A DNA stretch of 64,000 nt from Lentzea cavernae (GTDB lineage: Bacteria; Actinomycetota; Actinomycetes; Mycobacteriales; Pseudonocardiaceae), in the NCBI RefSeq assembly GCF_014653695.1, contig NZ_BNAR01000012.1:204659-268658 (forward strand), read 5' to 3'. A program made the position numbers and the translations under genes. Positions 44,791 to 52,889 of this stretch are shown here, piece after piece (the first letter of the stretch is position 1; each line of letters begins with the position of its first letter). The notes under the pieces were generated by a model. The model saw only the letters and a program-made list of their open reading frames with translations, was not told the DNA's origin and made no database searches.

Positions 44791-44895
44791 TCCCCGTGGT
44801 CCTTCCTACTCGTTCGATTCAGTAACCGTGGTGCGCAGACATTAGCCTGACGTCGTCCGATAGTCCCGTGCTAGTGACGCAGGAGGGAACCGGTC

Positions 44896-45690
44896 GTGTT
44901 CGATCCCCGGCCACTCGTCGACATCGCGACGTCCATCGGACGGGAGGCGGGCGCTCTTGTTCAGCGCATGCGCTCCGAAGCCGTCATCTCGTTCGACACC
45001 AAGAGCACCTCGACCGACGTGGTGACCGCCGCGGACCGCGCCTCAGAACAACTCGTCCGGACGCGTCTGTCCGAGTTGCGCCCCGGCGAGCCCGTCCTCG
45101 GCGAAGAGGAGGGCGGCACCGTCGTCGAAGGCCTGACGTGGGTCGTCGACCCCATCGACGGCACCGTGAACTACCTCTACGGCATCCCCTGGTACTCGGT
45201 GTCGATCGCGGCGCAGCTCGACGGCGAGTCCGTCGCGGGAGCCGTGTTCGAGCCGGCGACCGGCCGCATGTGGACCGCCGCGCGCGGGTTCGGCTCGTTC
45301 CTGGACGGTGCGCCGCTGCGCGTGTCCGCGACGACCGACCTGTCGCTGTCCCTGCTCGGGTACGGGTTCGCCTACCGGCCGGAGCGCCGTCAGCGGCAGG
45401 CCGACACGTGGGCGGGCATGGCCACGCGGGTGCGCGACCTCCGCCGGGCCGGTGCCGCATCGCTCGACCTGTGCTCGGTGGCCGCGGGCCGCCTCGACGC
45501 GTACGCGGAGCACGCGCTCGGCCGCTGGGACTGGGCGGCCGGCGGGCTGATCGCCGCGGAGGCCGGCGCGGTCGTGCGGCTGCCGGGGTCGTCGCCCGAA
45601 CTGGGGGAGGACGCGACGTTCGCCGCCTCACCGGGGATCGCCGACGCCATGTACGGCGCGCTGGCGGAGTGCGGGTTCGGCAAGGTCTGA
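44896..45690 (+). CDS. suhB: Inositol-1-monophosphatase family protein SuhB
   Basis: 264 residues, GTG start. The lithium-sensitive phosphatase motifs are present: DVVTAADRASEQ, GEEEGG (metal-binding Glu pair), WVVDPIDGTVNYLYG and the second signature RWDWAAGGLIAAEAGA. It removes phosphate from inositol monophosphate, needed for phosphatidylinositol lipids and mycothiol in this group. Followed by an AT-rich palindromic word and a perfect 18-bp-stem repeat. Confidence 0.92.
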   Translation: MFDPRPLVDIATSIGREAGALVQRMRSEAVISFDTKSTSTDVVTAADRASEQLVRTRLSELRPGEPVLGEEEGGTVVEGLTWVVDPIDGTVNYLYGIPWYSVSIAAQLDGESVAGAVFEPATGRMWTAARGFGSFLDGAPLRVSATTDLSLSLLGYGFAYRPERRQRQADTWAGMATRVRDLRRAGAASLDLCSVAAGRLDAYAEHALGRWDWAAGGLIAAEAGAVVRLPGSSPELGEDATFAASPGIADAMYGALAECGFGKV

Positions 45691-45707
45691 AACCGCAGGT
45701 CAGGACG

Positions 45708-45719
45708 CTAATATATTGG
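45708..45719. repeat. AT-rich palindromic word next to repeat copy 3
   Basis: CTAATATATTGG, with the palindromic core AATATATT, 4 bases before the palindromic repeat. One of four RATATATY words in the window. Confidence 0.45.
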
Positions 45720-45720
45720 T

Positions 45721-45763
45721 TGTGCAAAAGACGTTTGCGGTCGTCCGCAAACGTCTTTTGCAT
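45721..45763. repeat. Perfect palindromic repeat, copy 3 (18-bp stem)
   Basis: TGCAAAAGACGTTTGCGG (45723-45740) and its exact complement (45745-45762) flank TCGT. The right half is nearly identical to copy 2. As RNA it forms a stable hairpin 30 nt after the suhB stop and may serve as its terminator. Confidence 0.85.
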
Positions 45764-45850
45764 AAAGGGGTCCCGAAGAGGCCGGAACAGGGGCGCGCGG
45801 AGGTGTCAGGAGCGGTTCCGCGAGCCGCCGATCAGGCACCCATAGAGACG

Positions 45851-45886
45851 CGGAACGGCGCGTCCCTGCAGGGACGCGCCGTTCCG
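45851..45886. terminator. Uninterrupted 36-bp palindrome, probable terminator of cei
   Basis: Two 18-base halves, CGGAACGGCGCGTCCCTG and its exact complement, meet at CTGCAG with no spacer. It lies 21 bp downstream of the cei stop and can act in both directions, also for suhB. Confidence 0.85.
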
Positions 45887-45906
45887 GTAAGAAGGTCTAA
45901 CAGTCG

Positions 45907-46635
45907 TCAGCAGGTCACTTCGCGGGCGCCCGCGAGGTTGTCCGGGTTCAGCGTCGGCGGGGTGGCCGCGGCCACCTGGCCGCCCTGCTGGTCCGGCTGC
46001 TGCGCCGCCCACTCGCTGAGCTGGTCGAGGACCTTGCGCGCGTTGCTGTTCGGCTTGACCTCGTCGAACTTCTTGCCGATCGCCACGTCGACGGTGGCGT
46101 CCTGTCGTTCGTCGCGCACGAGCTCCAGGCACGGCTCCAGCAGCGACAGCGTCCTGGCCGCCGACGCGCCGGGCGCGCCGAAGCGGAGCTGGCCGCGGCA
46201 GTTCATGTCGCCCGCCGGGTAGACCGCGTCGTTGCCGGGGTCGGCCGCCTGCTTCAGGCCGAGCTCGGTGAACATCGTCGCGACGGCCTTGGCGTGGTTG
46301 CGCTGCGTCGAGGCGTTGACGACCTTGAAGTTGACCTCGCCGACCGGCACGGGGTTCGTGCGGTCGAGCGCGTCGTGCTCCAGCACGGTGCCCAGTGCGG
46401 GCGGGGGCGCCGTCGCCGTCTCGCCCGCCGCGGGGTCGGCCCCCGCGGTGGCGGAGGCGGACGCCGTCACGTTGCCGGGCGCGTTGCACTTGATGGCCGC
46501 GTCCACGTCGCTTGCGTTGCCGAGCACCTTCACCCACACGAACACGGAACTGACCAACAGCACCGCGAACAGGACGAGCGCGGGCACGGGCCGACGCCTC
46601 TTGTAAGGCGTCAAGCTCCCCGATGCGGATCCCAC
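45907..46635 (-). CDS. cei: Envelope integrity protein Cei-like (LytR C-terminal domain)
   Basis: 242 residues, GTG start. A basic cytoplasmic N terminus (TPYKRRRPVP) and one membrane helix (ALVLFAVLLVSSVFVWV) anchor an extracellular part. That part contains the LytR_C region GEVNFKVVNASTQRNHAKAV and several cysteines (IKCNAP, MNCRGQL, EPCLEL, final VTC) suited to disulfides. In M. tuberculosis the gene at the same place (between suhB and the DUF4193 gene) is Rv2700, cei, needed for envelope integrity. The call rests on the domain and on gene order. Confidence 0.85.
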   Translation of the reverse strand: MGSASGSLTPYKRRRPVPALVLFAVLLVSSVFVWVKVLGNASDVDAAIKCNAPGNVTASASATAGADPAAGETATAPPPALGTVLEHDALDRTNPVPVGEVNFKVVNASTQRNHAKAVATMFTELGLKQAADPGNDAVYPAGDMNCRGQLRFGAPGASAARTLSLLEPCLELVRDERQDATVDVAIGKKFDEVKPNSNARKVLDQLSEWAAQQPDQQGGQVAAATPPTLNPDNLAGAREVTC

Positions 46636-47057
46636 GTTCGAAGCCCTCCCCGTGATCCGTCCCCTGAGATCAGCCTAGGCCTTGCCCGGCTGTTGCGCGC
46701 CCGGAAGCGCGTGACCCACTGCACCGGTCCCATTGCTCACAGTCAGGACGGTACCGGCCTGGCGTCAGGTTGCACGCCGAGACACATGTGCTCCCGCACA
46801 GCCTATCGGTCCAGCGTAGAAAGGTTGTGTCACCCGTCCGGTCGGTAAGGGGTAACCCGATGTGGAGGCACTCGGACAATGAGCTACCCTCTGCGCGCTC
46901 CGCACACATTTCGATCAAGCCGACGGTCACGTCAAGGGGGTTGGCTTGCCCGCCGGGTGTGGGAGACCTACGTCACCTTGACGTGGGGCACAAAAGAGGT
47001 CGCTGGAGCGTTAACCAGCGACACGAACAGTCTCCGTAGACCGCAGGGGTGAAGAAG
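46636..47057. promoter_or_regulatory. Divergent promoter region between cei and the DUF4193 gene
   Basis: About 420 bp with no gene I accept; an open frame at 46770-47039 has no coding bias. TTGACG near 46978 could be a -35 box for the rightward gene. The inverted repeat GTCGCTGG / CCAGCGAC (46999-47006 and 47015-47022) would form a hairpin in its leader, about 35 nt before the start codon. Confidence 0.4.
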
Positions 47058-47357
47058 ATGGCGACCGACTACGACGCGCCGCGTCGCAGCGAGGCGGACG
47101 AACTCGCTGAGGACTCCCTCGAGGAGTTGAAAGCCCGGCGGAACGAGACGCAGTCCGGCGTCGTCGACGTCGACGAGGACGCGAGCGCGGAGAACTTCGA
47201 GCTTCCGGGCGCCGACCTGTCCGGCGAGGAGCTCACGTTCAAGGTCCTGCCCAAGCAGGCCGACGAGTTCACGTGCTCGAAGTGCTTCCTGGTGCACCAC
47301 CGCAGCAGGCTCGCCGAGGACAACGGCGGCACGTACATCTGCCGCGACTGCGCCTGA
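47058..47357 (+). CDS. DUF4193 protein
   Basis: 99 residues. Starts MATDYDAPRRSEADELAED, a strongly conserved family opening, continues with an acidic helix (SLEELKARRNE) and ends with a zinc-ribbon-like set FTCSKCFLVHHRSRLA ... YICRDCA. The ATG is chosen over a GTG three codons earlier by comparison with the mycobacterial homologue (about 100 residues). Function unknown; conserved next to cei and dut. Confidence 0.9.
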   Translation: MATDYDAPRRSEADELAEDSLEELKARRNETQSGVVDVDEDASAENFELPGADLSGEELTFKVLPKQADEFTCSKCFLVHHRSRLAEDNGGTYICRDCA

Positions 47358-47385
47358 TCCGCATCAGGCGAGGCTCGCAGTAAAG

Positions 47386-47420
47386 AACTGGGCGCTCACC
47401 CTCACGGGTGGCGCCCAGTT
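47386..47420. terminator. Bidirectional hairpin between DUF4193 and DUF3093 genes
   Basis: AACTGGGCGC and CACCC pair with GGGTG and GCGCCCAGTT around a TCAC loop, with one bulged base. A smaller hairpin CGCCTGAT / ATCAGGCG (47351-47370) spans the DUF4193 stop codon. Confidence 0.82.
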
Positions 47421-47427
47421 GTGTTCT

Positions 47428-47889
47428 TCAGGACTTGAGCGCGGCGACGAGCTCTTCCGGGCGCCGCGTGCTGATCACCCAGTAGGGCGTCGGGTCCTCG
47501 GGGTCGTTCACGCGCACGCGTACGAGCGGCTTGACCCAGCCCCGGTGCACGACGAACGCCGCGGGGTCGAGGTCGCGGCCCATGGTCCGGCGGCGGTCCT
47601 GCGCGGAGATGACCTCGGCCTCGCCGAGCAGCTCCAGCGGGATGTGCGCGTCGCCCGCGTGCAGCTCACCGCCGGCGACCTCGACCTTCGTCGAGCCCAT
47701 CCGCACGATGAGCACGACCGTCAGCGGCAGCAGGATCACGTACGGCAGCCAGGACCGGACGCCGGGGAAGCCCATGTGCACCTCGGCGGCCAGCAGCGCG
47801 GCCGCGAGCAGCGGCAGCGGCCAGATCCACCACGTCACGTACAGGCGTTCGCGGAAGGTCGTAGTGGCGGTCACGGCAGTCTCACTCAC
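47428..47889 (-). CDS. DUF3093 membrane protein
   Basis: 153 residues, GTG start. Opens FRERLYVTWWIWPLPLLAA, the family signature, with two membrane helices (about residues 17-33 and 43-60), then a soluble domain with GDAHIPLELLGEAEVI, RGWVKPLVRVRVNDP and PYWVISTRRPEELVAAL. Function unknown. Divergent from dut by 24 bp, the arrangement seen in mycobacteria (Rv2698/Rv2697c). Confidence 0.87.
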   Translation of the reverse strand: MSETAVTATTTFRERLYVTWWIWPLPLLAAALLAAEVHMGFPGVRSWLPYVILLPLTVVLIVRMGSTKVEVAGGELHAGDAHIPLELLGEAEVISAQDRRRTMGRDLDPAAFVVHRGWVKPLVRVRVNDPEDPTPYWVISTRRPEELVAALKS

Positions 47890-47913
47890 GTCGTCAGGGT
47901 AATCTCGGCCGCC

Positions 47914-48387
47914 GTGTCCAGCGTCGAGGTGTTGCTGACCCGGCTCGATCCGGGGGTTCCCGTGCCCGCCTACGCCCGCCATGGCGACGCGGGCGCAGAT
48001 CTGGTCACCACGTCGGACGTGGTCATTCCACCAGGCGAGCGCGCCGTGGTCGGCACCGGTGTCGCGATCGCGCTCCCCGACGGTTTCGCCGGGTTCGTGC
48101 ACCCGCGGTCCGGACTGGCGGCGAGGGTCGGCTTGAGCGTGGTGAACACGCCCGGCACGATCGACTCCGGCTACCGCGGTGAGATCCGCGTTTGCCTCGT
48201 GAACCATGATCTTCGTGAGCCGATCGCGTTGTCACGAGGCGACCGGATCGCCCAGCTCGTCGTGCAACGCGTCGAGCACGCGGTGTTCCGCGAGGTCACC
48301 GAGTTGCCGGAGACGGAACGCGGTGCGGGAGGCTATGGCTCGACCGGCGGGCACGTGGTGCTCACCAGGATGAAGGCGGAAGGGTAG
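47914..48387 (+). CDS. dut: Deoxyuridine 5'-triphosphate nucleotidohydrolase (dUTPase)
   Basis: 157 residues, GTG start. All five trimeric dUTPase motifs are seen: HGDAGADL (1), HPRSGLAAR (2), GTIDSGYRGEIRV (3), RGDRIAQLVV (4) and RGAGGYGSTG (5). It converts dUTP to dUMP, keeping uracil out of DNA and feeding dTMP synthesis. The open frame continues far upstream but the GTG matches homologue starts. DUF3710 gene follows after 4 bp. Confidence 0.95.
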   Translation: MSSVEVLLTRLDPGVPVPAYARHGDAGADLVTTSDVVIPPGERAVVGTGVAIALPDGFAGFVHPRSGLAARVGLSVVNTPGTIDSGYRGEIRVCLVNHDLREPIALSRGDRIAQLVVQRVEHAVFREVTELPETERGAGGYGSTGGHVVLTRMKAEG

Positions 48388-48391
48388 GGGC

Positions 48392-49009
48392 ATGTTCGGT
48401 AGGCGCCGCAAGCGCGGTCGTCACTCCTCGGGCGCGGTCGAGACCGGCCCGGAGCACGACGAGGACTTCGACGACGTCGACGGCCCGTGGGACTCGGCGG
48501 CCGCGCCCCGTGACGACGTGGACCGGCTCGACCTGGGATCGGTGCTGCTGCCGATGCCGGACGAGGCCCAGTTGCAGGTCGAGATGGACCAGCAGACCAA
48601 CGCGGTGCGCGCGGTGCACATCCTCACGCCGGTCGGCCAGCTGACGGTCAGCGCGTTCGCCGCGCCGAAGTCGGGCGACCTCTGGAAGGAGGTCGGCGCC
48701 GAGCTGATCGAGGGCCTCAAGGAGGACGGCGCCCGCATCAACCGCGAGAACGGCGAGTGGGGCGAGGAGATCACCGCGCGCAACCAGGGCGTGAAGATCC
48801 TCTTCGTCGGCATCGACCGGCCGCGCTGGTTGCTGCGCGGAGTCGCCGCCGGTCCCGAGGAGCACTTCGAGCAGAACGCCGAGGCGCTGCGCGAGATGCT
48901 GCGCGGAACGGTGGTCGTGCGCGGCGAGCAGCCGATGCCGCCCCGCACCCCGCTGCCGGTCGAGCTGCCGGAGGCGATCGCCCGGCACATCCAGCAGCAG
49001 CAGGGCTAA
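48392..49009 (+). CDS. DUF3710 protein
   Basis: 205 residues. A basic start (MFGRRRKRGRH) and acidic linker precede the conserved domain: RLDLGSVLLPMPDEAQLQVE, HILTPVGQLTVSAFAAPKSG, LWKEVGAELIEGL, and DRPRWLLRGVAAGP. Found next to dut across Actinobacteria; function unknown. It is co-transcribed with dut (4 bp gap) and its last four bases overlap the end of the converging hydrolase gene. Confidence 0.88.
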   Translation: MFGRRRKRGRHSSGAVETGPEHDEDFDDVDGPWDSAAAPRDDVDRLDLGSVLLPMPDEAQLQVEMDQQTNAVRAVHILTPVGQLTVSAFAAPKSGDLWKEVGAELIEGLKEDGARINRENGEWGEEITARNQGVKILFVGIDRPRWLLRGVAAGPEEHFEQNAEALREMLRGTVVVRGEQPMPPRTPLPVELPEAIARHIQQQQG

Positions 49010-49662
49010 CGCGCCTGCCGCCACGCCTGCACCGCGCGCCCCAGCGCGTGCGGGTAGGCGTCCAGCGTCGTCGTGACGAGCACGGCGCGGGGGATCGCCT
49101 CCGCCCACGCCCGTGCGACCGCGATCGGGTGCACCGGGTCGTCGGTGCACCCGACGATTCCCGTCGGCACGTCGAGCGACCGGAGCTCGTCGAGCGTCGG
49201 CGCGAGCGAGTCGGCTGCCTCCTCGAAGTGCGGCACGAGCTGGTCGCCGTAGCCGTGCCAGGCCCTGGTCAGCTCGTCGTGCAGCCAGCCGGTCGTGCCG
49301 GAGAGCGCCGCGGTGAGCCCCCGGGTCCTGACGATCTCCGCACTGGCCCTGGCTGCGAGCGCCGCCGGTGCCTCACCGGGGGCGCCGGTCCACGCCGGCA
49401 GCGCCAGGACCAGCCCCGCGCACCGGTCCGGGTTGGCCACGGCCCACCTCGCGGCGACGTGCGCGCCGAGTGAGACGCCACCCACCACGATCGGGTGGCG
49501 TGACGGGGCATTTTCAAGCGCCGTCAACCGTTCACGGAGTGTGCGGACGCGTGGTGCCTGGAGAACGGCACCTACCTGCGACAACGGCTCGGTGAACACA
49601 GAACGGACGAACACCTCGTCTGAGGCGGTTCCGGGCAGGAGCAGCACGGTCTCGGCAGGCAC
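49006..49662 (-). CDS. Alpha/beta hydrolase fold protein
   Basis: 218 residues, GTG start. A strand VLLLPGTASD leads to the nucleophile elbow GGVSLGAH (Gly-x-Ser-x-Gly), with Asp in GCTDDPVHP and His in DAYPHALG completing a plausible triad. Small size suggests a minimal esterase/thioesterase-like enzyme; substrate unknown. It occupies the place of Rv2695 in the mycobacterial order. Tail-to-tail overlap with the DUF3710 gene. Confidence 0.82.
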   Translation of the reverse strand: MPAETVLLLPGTASDEVFVRSVFTEPLSQVGAVLQAPRVRTLRERLTALENAPSRHPIVVGGVSLGAHVAARWAVANPDRCAGLVLALPAWTGAPGEAPAALAARASAEIVRTRGLTAALSGTTGWLHDELTRAWHGYGDQLVPHFEEAADSLAPTLDELRSLDVPTGIVGCTDDPVHPIAVARAWAEAIPRAVLVTTTLDAYPHALGRAVQAWRQAR

Positions 49663-49746
49663 GGCCGAGATTGTCGTCGCCCGTGCGTACCCTCACTGTC
49701 AGACGGCCCACACCACGGGGCCACCAGAGCACTGCAGGAGTCGGGG

Positions 49747-50112
49747 ATGAGCGGCTATTGGCGCCGCTTGGTGCGTCGCTTGACCAGCGACGTCGCCGAG
49801 CTCGACGCGGACGACCTGTCGCGAAAAGCGGAGGCCGTCGGCGCGGTGAAGGCCTGCGACTGCAAGTCCGGTGAGGAGGTCACCGTCCTCGGGAGGCTCC
49901 GCAGCGTGGAGCTCTGCCCCCGGGACGCGGCCGCCACCCTGGAAGCCGAGCTCTACGACGGCACCGAGGGCGTCACCCTCGTCTGGCTCGGCCGCCGTCG
50001 CATCGCGGGAATCGAGCCTGGTCGGACGATCAAGGCACGAGGCCGCATCGCCGTGCGCGACGGGCGCAAGGTGCTCTACAACCCCTATTACGAGTTGCAG
50101 AACGCTTCATGA
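49747..50112 (+). CDS. OB-fold nucleic-acid-binding protein
   Basis: 121 residues. VTVLGRLRSVELCPRDAAATLEAELYDGTEGVTLVWLGRRRI followed by GIEPGRTIKARGRIAVRDG is the beta-barrel pattern of the tRNA-type OB fold, here alone on a short helical N terminus. It likely binds nucleic acid, but no partner is known. ATG start. It overlaps the DUF3159 gene by 4 bases, the same pairing as Rv2694c/Rv2693c. Confidence 0.82.
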   Translation: MSGYWRRLVRRLTSDVAELDADDLSRKAEAVGAVKACDCKSGEEVTVLGRLRSVELCPRDAAATLEAELYDGTEGVTLVWLGRRRIAGIEPGRTIKARGRIAVRDGRKVLYNPYYELQNAS

Positions 50113-50873
50113 CTTCAGCGAAAACCGAAGAAAAGCAGCCCACCGTCCTCGAGCAGATGGGCGGCGTGAGCGGAATGCTCTACTCGTCGCTGCCCGTCCT
50201 CCTCTTCGTGATCGTCAACTTCGCGACCAAGAACCTCATGGCCGCGATCATCAGCTCCCTCGCGGCCGCCGTCGTCATCGGCGTGGTCCTGGCCGTGCGC
50301 AAGGGCACCGTCCAGCCCGCCATCTCCGCCGTCTTCGGCGTCGGCGTCGCGGCGTTCATCGCCTACAAGACGGGCGAGGCCAAGGGTTTCTTCCTCTTCG
50401 GCATCTGGCAGAGCGTCGTGTACGGCAGCGCGTTCCTGCTGTCGATCGTCGTGCGCTGGCCGCTCGCCGGTGTGCTCTGGACGTTCCTCAACGGCAGGGA
50501 CCGCTCCTGGCGCGAGGACAAGGCCACGGTCCGCGACTACGACATCGCGACCTTCGTGTGGGCCATGGTCTTCTTCGCCCGCTTCGTGGTCCAGCGCTGG
50601 CTCTACGACGAGGACCAGGTCGGCTGGCTCGCCGTCGCCCGCCTCGGCATGGGCTACCCGCTGATGGCCATCGCCCTGCTCGCCACGGTCTGGGCGGTCC
50701 GCCGCGCGGACAAGCGCCTCAAGGAGGCGGAGGAGGCCGCGGCGGCCAAGGCCGCCTCGGAGGCCGAGGTGGAGGGCGTGCTCGCGCGCACCGCCGACGA
50801 CCTGCTCACCCCGGACATGGACGAGCTCAAGCGCGTCGTCGACGCCGAGTCCCGCGACAAGTCCAGAGACTGA
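50109..50873 (+). CDS. DUF3159 membrane protein
   Basis: 254 residues with six or seven predicted membrane helices (for example SLPVLLFVIVNFA, AAAVVIGVVLAV, MGYPLMAIALLATVWAV) and the family marks VLEQMGGVSGMLYSSLP at the N terminus and VRWPLAGVLWTFLNGRDRSW in the middle. A charged Ala/Glu-rich cytoplasmic tail ends the protein. Function unknown, conserved in Actinobacteria. ATG overlaps the OB-fold gene stop. Confidence 0.87.
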   Translation: MTSAKTEEKQPTVLEQMGGVSGMLYSSLPVLLFVIVNFATKNLMAAIISSLAAAVVIGVVLAVRKGTVQPAISAVFGVGVAAFIAYKTGEAKGFFLFGIWQSVVYGSAFLLSIVVRWPLAGVLWTFLNGRDRSWREDKATVRDYDIATFVWAMVFFARFVVQRWLYDEDQVGWLAVARLGMGYPLMAIALLATVWAVRRADKRLKEAEEAAAAKAASEAEVEGVLARTADDLLTPDMDELKRVVDAESRDKSRD

Positions 50874-50881
50874 CCCGCACT

Positions 50882-52744
50882 TCACGGCCGGCGCTTCCCG
50901 TTGGGGGCGCCGGCCGTGGCGTGTGCGCCGTGGCCCAGCAACGCGCGCAAGCCGTCTCGTCCTGTCACGCCCACCGCCGCGTACGCCGTGTGCAGGTGGT
51001 TGTCCACGGTGCGTTTGGCGATCGTCAGTCGTTCCGCGATCTCCGCGGTGCTCAGTCCCACCACGGCCAGACGCGCGATCTCCGACTGACGCGGTGTCAA
51101 CGCGGCCAGCGTGCTCGTCACCACCAGGCCCGGCGTGGACGCGCCGCCGAACGACTCCGCGAGCGCCGACGCCTGGCGGTCCAGCCTGTCCGCGTCCCGG
51201 GGCCTGTCGTGCAACCGCGCCAGCCTGCCGGCCTCCGCGAGCGCTTCGGCCGCGTACAGCGCGGCACCGCACGCCGTGAACGCCGCCGCCACCTCCTCCA
51301 GACCCGCCGGGTCACGCAACGCGCGCGCCTGGGCGTGCGCCGCGTACGCGGTCATGAGCGGATCCTTGCGCGACTTCGCGAGTGCCAGAAGACGAGGCGA
51401 GGTGTCCGCACCGAACCGGGCGGCGTCGTGCAGCGACACGATCTCCTCGGAGTGCGCGCCGTGTTCCCTTGCCAGATCGGCGTTGTCGAGAGCGGCCCGC
51501 ATCGCCTCGTCGGCTCGCCCGGCTCCTGCGAGCACCCACGACCGTGCGGCCCCCACGGCGAACCGCGCCATGCGCCACGCGGGCCGCAACCCGGCTTCCG
51601 CACGGGCCAAGGCCCTGGAGGCGCGGTCGGGCTGCCCCTGCAACGCCGCACCAGCGGCGAACTCGGCCAGCAGCAGCACGTCCCACAGCATCAGCCGCAC
51701 ATCCGGCTCGGGAACGACCTCGGCGGTGATCCGCACCGCCGAGGCGGCCTTGCCGCGCAACCGCGCGCACTGGCTCAGCAGCACCCGTGACAGCACCTGG
51801 GAGGCCGGACGGTGGACCTCCGGCACGGCTCGCCTCTCCGCACCCGTCAGGTCACCACTGCGCAGCATGCTCTCGGCACGCACCCCGCTCCTCACCGACG
51901 GGAACGGCCCGGGAACGGTCTCGCCGGCGTCCTCGGACCGGGCGATCGCGTCGGAGTAGCGGCCCGCGAACTGGTCCGCGACCGCCAGCACCCGTTGCCC
52001 CGCCCGGCCGCCCAGCAGCACGCCTCCGAGCCGGGCCACCCCCACCGGTGCCGCCTCCAACGCGAACGTCAGCGCGCAGGACATCACCGCGTGCTCCAGC
52101 TCCGCCGACAACCTCTGCGCGCTCACGGAATCCAGCACCGCCACAGCGGCGTCCTCGTCACCAAGACCGAAGAACAGGTTGTACGCGCGTGCACAGCCGA
52201 CTTGAACCAACGTCTCCGTGTCACCGGCCGCCGCCATGCTCTCCGCAAGCACGTCTTCGGCCCGCGCGCATTGTCGTTGATGCATAAGCACAAGCCCCAT
52301 CACGGGCCCTGCCGTGCCGACCTCGACGACGGCCAGCCCCTCCAGGCCCCAACCGGACCGCGCCGTGCACAGGACTCGCATCAACCGGTGGCGCACAAGG
52401 TGTTGCAACACCGACAACGACGCGTCGTCGAGCAGATGCGCGTCATCGACCGACAGCACCCGCCGTCCGCCACGAGAGAGGTGCTCGGCCGCCGCGCGCA
52501 CGAACGGCGACGGCAGGGTGGCGGGAAGCAGAGACGCGATCGCACCGAGCGGGATCGAGGACGCGGCATCCGTGGCGTGACACCGCACCACCGGGTGCGG
52601 CACGGAGGTGAGCGCCTCGTTGGCCAGCCGTGTCTTCCCCACGCCCGGAGGACCGGACAACAGCACAGCGCCGTGCACGGCCAGTGCCCGCAGCACGGCC
52701 CGTAGCTCTTCCTGGCGCCCGACCAGGGGCAACTGATCGCTCAC
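50882..52744 (-). CDS. LuxR family regulator with AAA ATPase domain (LAL type), internally shortened
   Basis: 620 residues, GTG start, whereas LAL regulators are usually about 900. Walker A (SGPPGVGKTRLA, about 30) and Walker B (RVLSVDDAHLLDD, about 98) are intact and the C-terminal LuxR helix-turn-helix is complete (LTPRQSEIARLAVVGLSTAE, IAERLTIAKRTVDNHLHT). Right after VLCTARSG the sequence enters the helical repeat region (MGLVLMHQRQCARAEDVL); the sensor and winged-helix part of the ATPase module, normally 150-250 residues, is missing in frame. It interrupts an otherwise mycobacterium-like gene order and may have been acquired. Target genes unknown. Confidence 0.82.
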   Translation of the reverse strand: MSDQLPLVGRQEELRAVLRALAVHGAVLLSGPPGVGKTRLANEALTSVPHPVVRCHATDAASSIPLGAIASLLPATLPSPFVRAAAEHLSRGGRRVLSVDDAHLLDDASLSVLQHLVRHRLMRVLCTARSGWGLEGLAVVEVGTAGPVMGLVLMHQRQCARAEDVLAESMAAAGDTETLVQVGCARAYNLFFGLGDEDAAVAVLDSVSAQRLSAELEHAVMSCALTFALEAAPVGVARLGGVLLGGRAGQRVLAVADQFAGRYSDAIARSEDAGETVPGPFPSVRSGVRAESMLRSGDLTGAERRAVPEVHRPASQVLSRVLLSQCARLRGKAASAVRITAEVVPEPDVRLMLWDVLLLAEFAAGAALQGQPDRASRALARAEAGLRPAWRMARFAVGAARSWVLAGAGRADEAMRAALDNADLAREHGAHSEEIVSLHDAARFGADTSPRLLALAKSRKDPLMTAYAAHAQARALRDPAGLEEVAAAFTACGAALYAAEALAEAGRLARLHDRPRDADRLDRQASALAESFGGASTPGLVVTSTLAALTPRQSEIARLAVVGLSTAEIAERLTIAKRTVDNHLHTAYAAVGVTGRDGLRALLGHGAHATAGAPNGKRRP

Positions 52745-52812
52745 GGGTTGTAAGTGCCCGTGTGCCGCGCGCAGATACCCGGCAGGCCCCGCCCGCCGGG
52801 TATCTTTCGCCG

Positions 52813-52889
52813 CTAGGGCCTGTGGCGAAGTCCAGCCCGCGACAGCCGGGCGCGACTCCCGTCGAACGGGACTTCGACACAGGCCCTAG
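52813..52889. mobile_element. Candidate 77-bp miniature inverted-repeat element
   Basis: The first and last 21 bases (52813-52833 and 52869-52889) are inverted repeats with 20 of 21 matches; both ends are CTAG. The 35-bp centre is not repeated. CTAG ends fit the YTAR target duplication of IS5-type elements, but because CTAG is itself a palindrome it could also be part of the repeat. The right end provides the TAG stop of the TrkA gene. Without other copies it could alternatively be a large terminator hairpin. Confidence 0.55.
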
